A stretch of 64,000 nucleotides of DNA from an uncultured Acidobacteriaceae bacterium (GTDB lineage Bacteria > Acidobacteriota > Terriglobia > Terriglobales > Acidobacteriaceae): positions 27,289 through 91,288 of the forward strand of contig CAIVDV010000057.1 in the NCBI GenBank assembly GCA_903904755.1. Reading direction: 5' to 3'. Below the pieces are notes generated by a model. It was not told the origin of the DNA, ran no database searches, and saw only the letters and a program-made list of their open reading frames with translations. Shown here piece after piece: positions 48,790 to 56,569 of the stretch. The translations under genes were made by a program, and so were the position numbers. How positions within the stretch are numbered: position 1 is the stretch's first letter; every line of letters begins with the position of its first letter.

Positions 48790-50625
48790 CTACTCAAAAA
48801 CTTCCCGTTCCTGCTGCTCCAGCGACTCCATCGTGATGGCTCCGCTCGGGCACCGCGCCGCACACAATCCGCAGCGAATGCACTTGTCCTCGTTTTTGAC
48901 AATCGCCCCGGCCTGGCGCAGCGGCAGCTCCGCAGCCCCCACTCCGTAGCGGCTCCGGATCAGCGCGTCATAGCGCTCATCCCCCTTCACCTCGGCCAAA
49001 TCCACCAGCCGCAGGCAGTTCTCAGGGCACACATCCACGCACCCCGCGCACAAAATGCACTTCGACCCATCAAAGATCGTGTTCACCTGGCACTTCAGGC
49101 AGCGCGACGCCTCAGCCCGGCCCTGCTCTTCCCCAAAGCCAAGCTCCACTTCCGCAATCCCGATGCGCCGGTTCTCCGCCAGCACCGGCATCGTCTGCCG
49201 CGGCGTCGACAAGTACCCCTTCGGCATCTCCCAGTCCGTGTGGATCCGGAAGCGGCTCAGAATCGTCTTCTTCGTCTTGCCAGCCAGGTACACATGAATC
49301 GACCGAGCCGCCTTGTGCCCGTTCGCCACCGCCTCCACCAGAATGCGTGGCCCAAACGCCACATCGCCCCCGGCAAAAACTCCCGGCGCAGTCGTCATCA
49401 GGTTCTCGTCAATCTTCAGGATGCCCCGCGGCGTCACCGTCACGTCCTCCTGCCCAGCCAGGAACGACAGATCCGCCTGCTGCCCAATCGCCAGCACCAC
49501 GCTGTCGCAGGGAATAATCTTTTCCTCATCACTGAACGCCGGATTGAAGCGCTTGTTCTCGTCAAACACGCTCAGGCACTTCCGCACTCGCAGCCCGGTC
49601 ACCTTGCCGTTTTCGCCCACAATCTCCTTCGGGCCCCAACTGTTTTCCACCATGATGCCTTCGTGCTCGGCCTCTTCCACTTCGCCCTTCCACGCCGGCA
49701 TCTGCGCCCTTGACTCCAGGCTCACCAAATCCACTTCCTGCGCGCCCGCACGCATCGCCAGCCGCGCCGCATCAAACGCCGGCTGCATGCTCTTCTCGTC
49801 GTCCTGCTCGGGATAATCCGTCGCCTCGTGCACCAGCCGAACCGCCGCGCGCGCCACATCAATGGCCACGTTGCCGCCGCCCACCACCACCACCCGCTTG
49901 CCCAGGTTGATCTCGAATCCCAGGTTCACGTTGATCAGGAAGTCAATGCCGTTGTACACGCCCGCCAGATGCGCGCCCGGAATGCTCAGCTCGCGGCCCT
50001 TGTTCAACCCCGTCGCCAGCAGCACCGCGTCAAACTGCTTCCGCAAATCCCCAAACGAAATATCCCTACCCAGCGTCACCCGCGTATGCAGCTTCACGCC
50101 CAGCGCCAGAATATTGTCCACTTCCATCTTGATGATTTCGCGCGGCAGCCGGAACTGCGGAATGCCCAGGTACAACATGCCACCCGGCACCGGCGCAGAC
50201 TCAAACACCTCCACCGAGTACCCCAGCAGTGCCAGGTCGTGCGCGCACGTCAGCCCGCAAACGCCCGCCCCAATCACCGCAATCTTCTTGTTCCGCTTCG
50301 GTGCCGGCGACTGCTTCTTCCGCACCGGATCATGCCCCGTGCCCAGATTGTGCCGGTCCGTCGCAAACCGCTTCAGCGCGCAAATCGCAATCGGCTCGTC
50401 AATCTTCCCGCGCCGGCAGTTGTCTTCGCACGGATGCGCGCAGATGCGACCCAGAACATACGCAAAAGGATTCGGCGCGCGCGCCAGCAGATACGCTTCC
50501 TCGTCCTGCGAGATGCCAATCGACTGCACATAGCGTCCGCATTCGGTATGGATTGGGCACGCCGTTCGGCACGGTATGTTCTTGTCGAAATATTCCTGGT
50601 CAGGAACTGTGACGGTGTACGGCAT
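48790..50625 (-). CDS. GltD/NfnB-like NAD(P)H-FAD oxidoreductase with ferredoxin domain
   Basis: About 611 residues. An N-terminal Fe-S helical region (CRTACPIHTECGRY, CAHPCEDNC) precedes an FAD domain (VIGAGVCGLTCAHDLALLG) and a NAD(P) domain (VVVVGGGNVAIDVARAAVRL), as in the small subunit of glutamate synthase and NfnB. VFAGGDVAFGP is the second FAD contact. The C-terminal 110 residues add two [4Fe-4S] motifs (CILCAGCVDVCPENC, CIRCGLCAARCPSGA). It would exchange electrons between NAD(P)H and a one-electron partner in the cytoplasm. Its place inside a bc-complex operon is unusual and suggests a link between quinone and NAD(P). ATG at 50625 is preferred; GTG at 50643 is possible. Confidence 0.87.
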   Translation of the reverse strand: MPYTVTVPDQEYFDKNIPCRTACPIHTECGRYVQSIGISQDEEAYLLARAPNPFAYVLGRICAHPCEDNCRRGKIDEPIAICALKRFATDRHNLGTGHDPVRKKQSPAPKRNKKIAVIGAGVCGLTCAHDLALLGYSVEVFESAPVPGGMLYLGIPQFRLPREIIKMEVDNILALGVKLHTRVTLGRDISFGDLRKQFDAVLLATGLNKGRELSIPGAHLAGVYNGIDFLINVNLGFEINLGKRVVVVGGGNVAIDVARAAVRLVHEATDYPEQDDEKSMQPAFDAARLAMRAGAQEVDLVSLESRAQMPAWKGEVEEAEHEGIMVENSWGPKEIVGENGKVTGLRVRKCLSVFDENKRFNPAFSDEEKIIPCDSVVLAIGQQADLSFLAGQEDVTVTPRGILKIDENLMTTAPGVFAGGDVAFGPRILVEAVANGHKAARSIHVYLAGKTKKTILSRFRIHTDWEMPKGYLSTPRQTMPVLAENRRIGIAEVELGFGEEQGRAEASRCLKCQVNTIFDGSKCILCAGCVDVCPENCLRLVDLAEVKGDERYDALIRSRYGVGAAELPLRQAGAIVKNEDKCIRCGLCAARCPSGAITMESLEQQEREVFE

Positions 50626-50709
50626 GCGCCCTCGTTTCCACACTCAAATACCTGAAAAACCGGAATGCCTGCCGACTCCGCGCCGGTCAGGCTTCCCTCC
50701 CTGAGTTCT

Positions 50710-50748
50710 CTGCCCCGCCGCCGGAGGCTCAATCCATCGGCGGGGCAG
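50710..50748 (-). other. Stable intercistronic hairpin after the small cytochrome gene
   Basis: CTGCCCCGCCG and CGGCGGGGCAG form an 11-bp perfect stem with a 17-nt loop, 6 nt after the cytochrome stop and 85 nt before the next start. No T-run, so message processing or 3'-end protection is likelier than termination. Confidence 0.6.
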
Positions 50749-50754
50749 TCCTTC

Positions 50755-51159
50755 TCAGTGCTGCTGCGCCTTCAGCTTCTCAATCTCCTCGTCGCTCAGC
50801 GACTTGAAGAACGCCGACGCATTCTTGTCCTTGCGATTCTCCTGGTCATAGGCCAGGAACTCGAAGATCGTCTTGCCCTGCGCATCGCTGATGCCCGAGT
50901 TCGGCTTGTGCATCATCCGCTTCACATACCGCTCCCACTCCGGCTTCGTCATCGTCGTGTTGATCGGCCGCGCAATCGTGTGGCATTTCGCGCACTTGTC
51001 CACAAAAACCTTGTAGCCCTTCTGCTGGTCCGCCGGATATGCCGACACATTGATCTTGTCCGGCCCCTTGTCCTGCGGCAGGTTCACGTTGCTCTGCGCC
51101 ATCATCGTCAGCGGCATAGCAAGCACCGCCAAAGCCATCATCTTCAGTCCCTTATGCAT
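50755..51159 (-). CDS. Small periplasmic monohaem cytochrome c
   Basis: A 134-residue protein with a signal peptide (KMMALAVLAMPLTMMAQ) and one haem site, CAKCH, followed by TIARPINTTMTKPEWERYVKR. The latter resembles the quinohemoprotein/c-type fold in which a Met after TxxEW ligates the haem. The Lys-rich C-terminus is charged and soluble. It could shuttle electrons in the periplasm between the cytochrome-porin encoded just upstream and the bc-type complex encoded downstream. The ATG at 51159 has AAGGAG 7 nt upstream; it begins 11 nt after the porin stop. A stable hairpin after the gene probably raises its expression over the rest. Confidence 0.88.
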   Translation of the reverse strand: MHKGLKMMALAVLAMPLTMMAQSNVNLPQDKGPDKINVSAYPADQQKGYKVFVDKCAKCHTIARPINTTMTKPEWERYVKRMMHKPNSGISDAQGKTIFEFLAYDQENRKDKNASAFFKSLSDEEIEKLKAQQH

Positions 51160-51170
51160 CGTTAGTCTCC

Positions 51171-52460
51171 TTACCACATGTAGCGAACATCAAGTTTGAA
51201 GAGCTTGTCCGTTGAACCCGATACGGCCACCGGATCGGCATCGTGCTCCTGGTTGTAGGTTGCGCGCATCACCACGTTGCCCAGCTTCGTCAGCGCATGT
51301 TCCGCACCCACGCTGAAGGCCTCTGTGTGCATCGTTGGCCCGCCCGTTACGTTGTGCGCCAGCCGGTCAAACCGAACCATCGCCACCGTACCCGTCTTGA
51401 AGTAATAGTCCAGCTCCCCGCGCAGGCTGTTGCTGGTGTACTGGCCCATCGACCCGGCCGCGTCGGTCTTCCAGTCATCCTGCCCATGGACGTACCCGCC
51501 CAGCACATCCAGCTTGTCAAAGAACAGATAGTTCCCAAACGCGCCCACCCGGTAGAACGTCGGCGTATACGTGAACTCGTTGTCCATCCCAGCGTTCTGC
51601 ACCTGGTCCTTCGAGCCGCGGTACACCATCACCGTCACACCGCCATCCGGGCCAAACCAGTAGTCCGCATCCGCCCAGAAATCCTTCGCGTTCCTCGTTG
51701 AAGCGTTCAACACCGTACTGCCGTCGGCAGCCAGCCCGTTCGTCACCTTTGCTGAAACCGCAAAAATGTTCTTGAAGTACGGCGATGCCCACGTGTACCC
51801 CACATCAATACCCACCGGCGCCTGGTCCAGCGCAAAGCCAATCGGGTCCGTGTTCGTCAGCGTCAGCGCAGGGTCGGGGAACAGGTTGTAGAACATCGCA
51901 GCCCGCGTGCCCTCACCCTCCTGCATATGTATCTGACCCAGCTTCACAAAGTAGCTGGAGTTCGCCCGGCCACCTGTGTACACGCCAAAGCCCTGTTCCA
52001 ACCCGCTTCCCCCATCCTGGTACATCTCGTAGTGCACAAACGTCGAGAAACCCGTGTTCGGCATATTCCCGGTCACAAACAGCGCCGCCTCATCCAGATT
52101 GAAGCTGGAGGTCGTGTCTGTCGCCGGTGTTCCGGGGTCCGGAACCGACTTGTCCGCCGATACGCTGCCCTGAATCAGCACCGCAAACATATTCTGCATG
52201 CTCAACTGGATGTCCTTGTCCAGCTCCGAAACCTTCGGCGCCGGCTTCGTCCCGTCCATCTCGTCGGGAGGCATGCGGTAGCCGAGGCGCTTGAACATAT
52301 ATCCGTTCTTGTTCAACGCCGGCGGAACGGTATGGCACTGGTAGCACTTGACGCCATACTTGCGGGCAAAGGCTGGAATCGCGTGTCCGGCCTGAGGCGC
52401 CAAAAGCACCAGACCGACGAGGAAAAGCATTACTTTGACACCCAGGTTGTTCAGCTTCAT
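51171..52460 (-). CDS. Fused monohaem cytochrome-porin, Cyc2-like layout
   Basis: A 429-residue outer-membrane protein: signal peptide (MLFLVGLVLLAPQAGHA), then IPAFARKYGVKCYQCHTVPP with one CXXCH at residue 39 and NGYMFKRLGYRM. The remaining 350 residues are a barrel with alternating strands (SAKVTNGLAADGSTVL, FKTGTVAMVRFDRLAHNV) and end LFKLDVRYMW. A single haem ahead of a barrel of this size is the plan of Cyc2-type iron oxidases and related fused cytochrome-porins. Sequence features alone do not show iron oxidation, because similar FARKYG-CxxCH proteins of unknown role exist. It is first in an operon leading to the bc complex. GGAG precedes the ATG by 8 nt. Confidence 0.8.
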   Translation of the reverse strand: MKLNNLGVKVMLFLVGLVLLAPQAGHAIPAFARKYGVKCYQCHTVPPALNKNGYMFKRLGYRMPPDEMDGTKPAPKVSELDKDIQLSMQNMFAVLIQGSVSADKSVPDPGTPATDTTSSFNLDEAALFVTGNMPNTGFSTFVHYEMYQDGGSGLEQGFGVYTGGRANSSYFVKLGQIHMQEGEGTRAAMFYNLFPDPALTLTNTDPIGFALDQAPVGIDVGYTWASPYFKNIFAVSAKVTNGLAADGSTVLNASTRNAKDFWADADYWFGPDGGVTVMVYRGSKDQVQNAGMDNEFTYTPTFYRVGAFGNYLFFDKLDVLGGYVHGQDDWKTDAAGSMGQYTSNSLRGELDYYFKTGTVAMVRFDRLAHNVTGGPTMHTEAFSVGAEHALTKLGNVVMRATYNQEHDADPVAVSGSTDKLFKLDVRYMW

Positions 52461-52519
52461 GACAGGAGCTCCTGCACTCTCTAAAGCAATCCAAGCACCA
52501 AACTTAACATCTATTCTTT

Positions 52520-52533
52520 TCAATCACTTGCCA
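52520..52533 (-). promoter_or_regulatory. Candidate sigma-54 (-24/-12) promoter
   Basis: TGGCAAGTGATTGA on the minus strand matches the -24 box (TGGCA) and partly the -12 box (TTGA instead of TTGC) at correct spacing. It would start transcription about 50 nt before the cytochrome-porin ATG, next to a sigma-54 activator gene. Confidence 0.4.
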
Positions 52534-52550
52534 CCACTCCGTCCGGCATT

Positions 52551-52570
52551 GTGGGGGATTCCCTCCCCAC
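52551..52570. promoter_or_regulatory. Enhancer-like palindrome A
   Basis: GTGGGG-N8-CCCCAC, centre near 52560, about 35 nt upstream of the candidate -24 element and 34 nt from palindrome B, about three helical turns. Suits a dimeric NtrC-type activator. Confidence 0.5.
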
Positions 52571-52585
52571 TCGCAACCCTCAAAC

Positions 52586-52603
52586 TGGGGAATTCATTCC
52601 CCA
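52586..52603. promoter_or_regulatory. Enhancer-like palindrome B
   Basis: TGGGGAAT-TC-ATTCCCCA, an 18-bp palindrome overlapping the stop codon of the response-regulator gene. Shares the GGGG-AT core with palindrome A. Confidence 0.5.
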
Positions 52604-53961
52604 CCTCCAGACTCCGCCTCCCGCCGCAGCAGCCCGTAAAACGTCTTCCGGTCCACCCCGGACTCCCGCGCCGCCGCGCTCACATTTCCGTGGCACCGGC
52701 TCAGCACTGCCTGCGCATACGCCGCCTCAAATCCCGCCAGGTGCCGCTCCCGCGCATCCTTCCACGGCAGCGCCGCAAAGCTCGCCGCATGCTCCTCGCC
52801 CGGCTCCTCTTCCGCCAAATCCGCCGGCACCAGCGCCCCGCCCTGGTGCAGCGCCGTCAGCCGCTCCATCACGTTCTTCAACTGCCGCACATTCCCCCGC
52901 CACCTCTGCCGCAGCAGCGCCTCATAAAACTCCGGCGTCCCGGCAATGCTCTTTCCATACCTCCGCGAAAACCGCTCCAGAAAAAACTTCGCCAGGTACT
53001 GCACATCCTCGGGCCGCTCCCGCAGCGGCGGCAGCTTCACGCTCACCACGCTCAATCGGTAAAACAGCTCCTCCCGGAAGCTCCCCGCCTTGATCTTCGC
53101 CGCCAAATCCTGGTTTGTCGCGCACACAATCCGGCAATCCACCTTCACCGCCGTCAGCCCGCCCAGCCGCCGCACCGCCCGCTCCTCCACAAACCTAAAA
53201 AGCCGCGTCTGCAACTCCACTCCCAGGTCCCCGATCTCATCCAGAAACAGCGTTCCCCCATCGGCAGACTCAATCAGCCCCTTCTTTGGCTTCTCCGCCC
53301 CGGTAAACGCACCTTTCTCATACCCAAACAGTTCGCTCTCAATCAGCGTCCCAGGCATCGCGCTGCACTCCACCGGCACAAACGGCCCATCCCGCCTTGT
53401 GCTGTTGTTATGGATAAACCGCGCCATCACTTCCTTGCCGGTCCCGCTCTCCCCCAGCAGCATCACCGTCGCATCCGTCCCCGCCGCCCGTCTCGTCCGC
53501 TCAATCTGCTCCAGCATCGCCGGGCTCCGGCTCAGCGCCGTATCTCCCTCACCCAGCGCGTCCAGCCGCTCCTTCAGGCTCTGCACCTCCTGCTCCAGCT
53601 TCCGGTGCGCCAGAGCCCGCTCCACCACCAGAATCAAATCCTCCCGCTTGAACGGCTTCTGAAGATAGTCAAACGCCCCGCTGCGCATCGCCAGCACCGC
53701 CCCCTCCACGCTCCCAAACGCCGTCAAAAACACAATCGGCAGCTTCGGCTGCGCCGCATGGAGCCGCGCAAACACCTCTTCCCCATTCATCTCCGGCATC
53801 CGAACATCCAGCAGCACCAGGTCCGGCGGATAGCTCAACGCATCCGCCAGTGCCTTCACCGGATTCGTACATACCACCACCGCCACACCCGTCGGCCGCA
53901 GCATCCGCTGGATGTTCTCCCCCAGCGCCGGCTCGTCATCAATCACCAGAATCCGGTTCAT
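52594..53961 (-). CDS. Sigma-54-dependent response regulator (NtrC family)
   Basis: A 455-residue activator in three parts. The receiver domain (residues 1-120) has acidic residues in VIDDEP and the phospho-acceptor Asp52 in LLDVRMPEMNG. The AAA+ domain (about 140-380) has Walker A GESGTGKE, the sigma-54 contact loop GAFTGA and Walker B GGTLFLDEIGDL. A Fis-type helix-turn-helix lies at the end (HGNVSAAARESGVDRKTFYGLL). Phosphorylation by the adjacent kinase should let it remodel sigma-54 polymerase. Its gene lies directly upstream of the cytochrome-porin operon, with two palindromes between, making that operon the likely target. The start overlaps the kinase stop by 4 nt. Confidence 0.94.
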   Translation of the reverse strand: MNRILVIDDEPALGENIQRMLRPTGVAVVVCTNPVKALADALSYPPDLVLLDVRMPEMNGEEVFARLHAAQPKLPIVFLTAFGSVEGAVLAMRSGAFDYLQKPFKREDLILVVERALAHRKLEQEVQSLKERLDALGEGDTALSRSPAMLEQIERTRRAAGTDATVMLLGESGTGKEVMARFIHNNSTRRDGPFVPVECSAMPGTLIESELFGYEKGAFTGAEKPKKGLIESADGGTLFLDEIGDLGVELQTRLFRFVEERAVRRLGGLTAVKVDCRIVCATNQDLAAKIKAGSFREELFYRLSVVSVKLPPLRERPEDVQYLAKFFLERFSRRYGKSIAGTPEFYEALLRQRWRGNVRQLKNVMERLTALHQGGALVPADLAEEEPGEEHAASFAALPWKDARERHLAGFEAAYAQAVLSRCHGNVSAAARESGVDRKTFYGLLRREAESGGGE

Positions 53962-55034
53962 TCCGCCTCGCTCCCTATAAACCAGTGATACGGCTGCCCC
54001 CGCGTAAATCGCGTCGGCGGCAGCTCCAGCACAAACGCCGCTCCACCCGTCTCTGCGCTCTCATACCGGATGCGCGCGTCATACATATCCAGCAGGCTCG
54101 CCGCCAGAAACAACCCCAGCCCCAGCCGCTCCCGCCCGCTGCTCTGCGAAACAAACGGCTCAAACAGGTGCTCCCGCAGCTCCGCCGGAACCCCCGGCCC
54201 GCTGTCCTCCACCCGCACAATCACCTTCGCCCCAGCCGTCCGGTAGGGCTCCACCAGCAGCCGAACCACCCCACCCGGCTTCCCTTCCAGCGCCTGCATC
54301 GCATTGTTCAGCAGCCCCCGCACCACCTCCTGCACCACGTGCGCGGGCACATCCACCTTCGGCGCCTCACCGATCTCCGCCACCAGCCCCACACCCTTCG
54401 CCACCGCCTGCCCGGCCACCGCCGCCTCCACCTCCCGCAGCGTCTCATCCAGTTGGCACGGCTCGTAAATCGCCCCCGCCCGCTCCCGCCGCAGCGCCTG
54501 CAGCAGCGTCCCTGCAATCCGGCTCATATAACGGGTCTCCTTCAGCATCTGCTCCAGGTCCGCCCGCAGCTCCGCATCCTCCCGCCGCTCCTCCAGCAAC
54601 ACCTCAAGCCGCCCTGCCACTATCGCCAGTGGATTGTTGAACTCGTGCATGAATCCCGCCGTAAACTGCCCCAGCAGCGTCAACTGGTGGCTCAACCGCG
54701 CCTGTCTATCCGCCGCCTGCAGCTCATCCCGCAGCCGCGCCGTCCGGAACCGCACCGCATCCAGTTGCAGCCTTGCCTGCGCCACCGCCTCATCGGCCTC
54801 CGCCAGCGCCCGCTCCGCCCGCCGCCGCTCCCGCCGCCACAACAACAGCCCAGCCACCGGCCCCAGCACGGCAATCCCCAGCCCTGCCCAGCCCCACGGC
54901 CCCCAGCCAACCTGCCGCCAACCCAGTGCCCAAACCGCAACCGGAACCGGCCACAAGCCCAGTACCAGCACCCACAGCGACCCATTCCTTCGGATCGAAT
55001 CAGCTTCCGGTGTCTTTTGGCCTGCACTTTCCAT
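53958..55034 (-). CDS. Sensor histidine kinase
   Basis: A 358-residue kinase. Two close membrane helices at the N-terminus (WVLVLGLWPVPVAVWALG, WAGLGIAVLGPVAGLLLW) leave almost no periplasmic loop, so the signal is sensed in or near the membrane (for example quinone state) or in the cytoplasm. A coiled coil (RRAERALAEADEAVAQARLQ) leads to the phospho-acceptor His in FMHEFNNPLAIVAGRLEVLL. The ATPase domain has the N-box GLLNNAMQALEG, VRVEDSGPGVP and GLGLFLAASLLDMY. It is first of the two-gene signalling operon; an ATGACA-N2-TGTCAT palindrome sits 35 nt upstream. Confidence 0.92.
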   Translation of the reverse strand: MESAGQKTPEADSIRRNGSLWVLVLGLWPVPVAVWALGWRQVGWGPWGWAGLGIAVLGPVAGLLLWRRERRRAERALAEADEAVAQARLQLDAVRFRTARLRDELQAADRQARLSHQLTLLGQFTAGFMHEFNNPLAIVAGRLEVLLEERREDAELRADLEQMLKETRYMSRIAGTLLQALRRERAGAIYEPCQLDETLREVEAAVAGQAVAKGVGLVAEIGEAPKVDVPAHVVQEVVRGLLNNAMQALEGKPGGVVRLLVEPYRTAGAKVIVRVEDSGPGVPAELREHLFEPFVSQSSGRERLGLGLFLAASLLDMYDARIRYESAETGGAAFVLELPPTRFTRGQPYHWFIGSEAE

Positions 55035-55068
55035 GGCAACTCATTCTAGAGCGCACAATTTGCCGAAA

Positions 55069-55082
55069 ATGACATTTGTCAT
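55069..55082. promoter_or_regulatory. Palindrome upstream of the kinase/regulator operon
   Basis: ATGACA-TT-TGTCAT, 35 nt before the kinase start; a candidate operator for that operon. Confidence 0.35.
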
Positions 55083-55250
55083 CTTCCGCCGCCTTCGTGT
55101 TACGAATCTCAATCCCACCCCGCAAACCAGCCTCCTCGCCTCTCGCCCCTCAGCCCCGCCCTGTGCCACTTTCTCGATGTCTTCAGATGCCTTACCTCCC
55201 CCGCCACCCGACCTCGTACGCATAGATGTGCAACCGCACGCACACCTTTA

Positions 55251-55266
55251 TGTGACTTTCCTCACA
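55251..55266. promoter_or_regulatory. CRP/FNR-type palindrome (exact) upstream of the tetrahaem/NrfCD operon
   Basis: TGTGA-CTTTCC-TCACA, exact match to the CRP-family consensus, about 90 nt before the start of the cytochrome gene. Confidence 0.65.
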
Positions 55267-55355
55267 TACAGCCGGTTTTCCCGGTAGGCAATGTTGTCCG
55301 CGTCGGCAGAGAACCAATCAATTTAAAAACACCTCTCCCGGCTAGAGGACTCTTA

Positions 55356-55826
55356 ATGGCTATCTTTAAGGACACAGGACATCTGTTCCGATTCGCAGCC
55401 CTCTTCGTCGTAGGCACAACTTCCATCTTCGTGCTGCGCGCCATCGTTACGCCCAAAAGCTTCGGCCAGTACGGGCACTATCGCGGCGCTGCACTCAAGG
55501 ACCTGGCAGACCGCCCGGTCAAGTACGCCGGCCACCAGGCCTGCGAAGTTTGCCATACCGACATCGTCACCACCAAGACCGCCGGAAAACACGCCGGCGT
55601 CAACTGCGAAGCCTGCCACGGTCCCCTCGCCAAGCATGCCGACGACCCCTCCAATACTCCGGCCAAGCTCGACACTGCCGTCCTTTGCGTCAAGTGCCAC
55701 GCAGCCTCCGCCGCCAAGCCAAAGGGCTTCCCCCAGGTTCAGGCCGACGACCACTCCGGTGGACTCGCCTGCGACACCTGCCATAAGCCGCATGACCCGG
55801 CCATCGCCGCGGGAGGTGCCAAGTGA
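55356..55826 (+). CDS. Membrane-anchored small tetrahaem cytochrome c
   Basis: A 156-residue cytochrome with an N-terminal anchor (FRFAALFVVGTTSIFVLRAI) and four CXXCH sites at about residues 63 (CEVCH), 84 (CEACH), 111 (CVKCH) and 139 (CDTCH). Extra His (KHAGVN, KHADD, DDHSGG, KPHDP) can serve as sixth ligands. Together with the following NrfC and NrfD it forms a three-part quinone-interacting module like those of NrfCD/Cbc-type menaquinol oxidoreductases, with the cytochrome as periplasmic electron outlet. The stop overlaps the next start by 4 nt. An exact CRP-type site precedes the gene. Confidence 0.9.
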   Translation: MAIFKDTGHLFRFAALFVVGTTSIFVLRAIVTPKSFGQYGHYRGAALKDLADRPVKYAGHQACEVCHTDIVTTKTAGKHAGVNCEACHGPLAKHADDPSNTPAKLDTAVLCVKCHAASAAKPKGFPQVQADDHSGGLACDTCHKPHDPAIAAGGAK

Positions 55827-56554
55827 ACGTCAGCCGTCGCTATTTCATGATTCTTGTCCCCGCCGCTGCCGTCGCCTGGGAGTCCGTCCTGGCCGGCACC
55901 CCTGAGGATTCACCCAACTACAAAATGCAGGACCACTGGTGGGGCATGCTCATCGATACCCCCAAGTGCATCGGCTGCGGAAACTGCGTCCGAGCCTGCG
56001 AAGCCGAAAATGACGTCCCCGAAGGCTTCTTCCGCACCTGGGTCGAGCGCTATCACGTCACCGACGAGAACATGGAGAACCCCGAAGTCATCTCGCCGGA
56101 AGGCGGAAAGCATGGCTTCCCGGCCGCCAAGGAAGACGAAGGCAAGTACTTCTTCGTCCCCAAAATGTGCAACCACTGCGCAGATTCGCCCTGCACCCAG
56201 GTCTGCCCCGTTGGCGCTACCTTCGTCTCGCCAGATGGCGTCGTCCTCATCGACCAGAGCTACTGCCTCGGTTGCGCCTACTGCGTCCAGGCCTGCCCCT
56301 ACGGATGTCGCTACATCAATCCCGAAAAGCACTCAGCCGAAAAATGCACCCTCTGCTATCACCGCATCACCAAGGGCCTCACCACGGCCTGCTGTGAGAA
56401 CTGCCCCACAGGCGCAAGGCAACTGGTGGATCTCAAGAACCCCAAAGATCCCATCCACGCCTTCCTCAAAACCCACAGTGTGCAGGTGCTCAAGCCCCAG
56501 ATGGCTACCGGCGCAAAGGCTTTTTACAACGAGCTGGACGGTTCCGTTCGCTAG
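55823..56554 (+). CDS. NrfC-like periplasmic ferredoxin with four [4Fe-4S] clusters
   Basis: A 243-residue Fe-S protein with a short Tat signal (SRRYFMILVPAAAVAW). Four cysteine groups follow: CIGCGNCVRACEAEN, CNHCADSPCTQVCPVGA, CLGCAYCVQACPYGC and CTLCYHR with CCENCPTGAR. This is the DmsB/NrfC/PsrB pattern. It relays electrons between the NrfD membrane subunit, which binds menaquinol, and the tetrahaem cytochrome. GTG start overlapping the upstream stop (GTGA). Gene order cytochrome-NrfC-NrfD is standard for such complexes. No molybdopterin subunit is encoded near, so it is not a complete reductase of the Psr/Dms type. Confidence 0.93.
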   Translation: MNVSRRYFMILVPAAAVAWESVLAGTPEDSPNYKMQDHWWGMLIDTPKCIGCGNCVRACEAENDVPEGFFRTWVERYHVTDENMENPEVISPEGGKHGFPAAKEDEGKYFFVPKMCNHCADSPCTQVCPVGATFVSPDGVVLIDQSYCLGCAYCVQACPYGCRYINPEKHSAEKCTLCYHRITKGLTTACCENCPTGARQLVDLKNPKDPIHAFLKTHSVQVLKPQMATGAKAFYNELDGSVR

Positions 56555-56569
56555 AAAAGGATAGTACCC

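Noticed and set aside
51171..52460. Firm naming of the cytochrome-porin as cyc2
   Set aside because: Layout fits, but proteins with FARKYG-CxxCH before a barrel are diverse and many are uncharacterised; no symbol was given.
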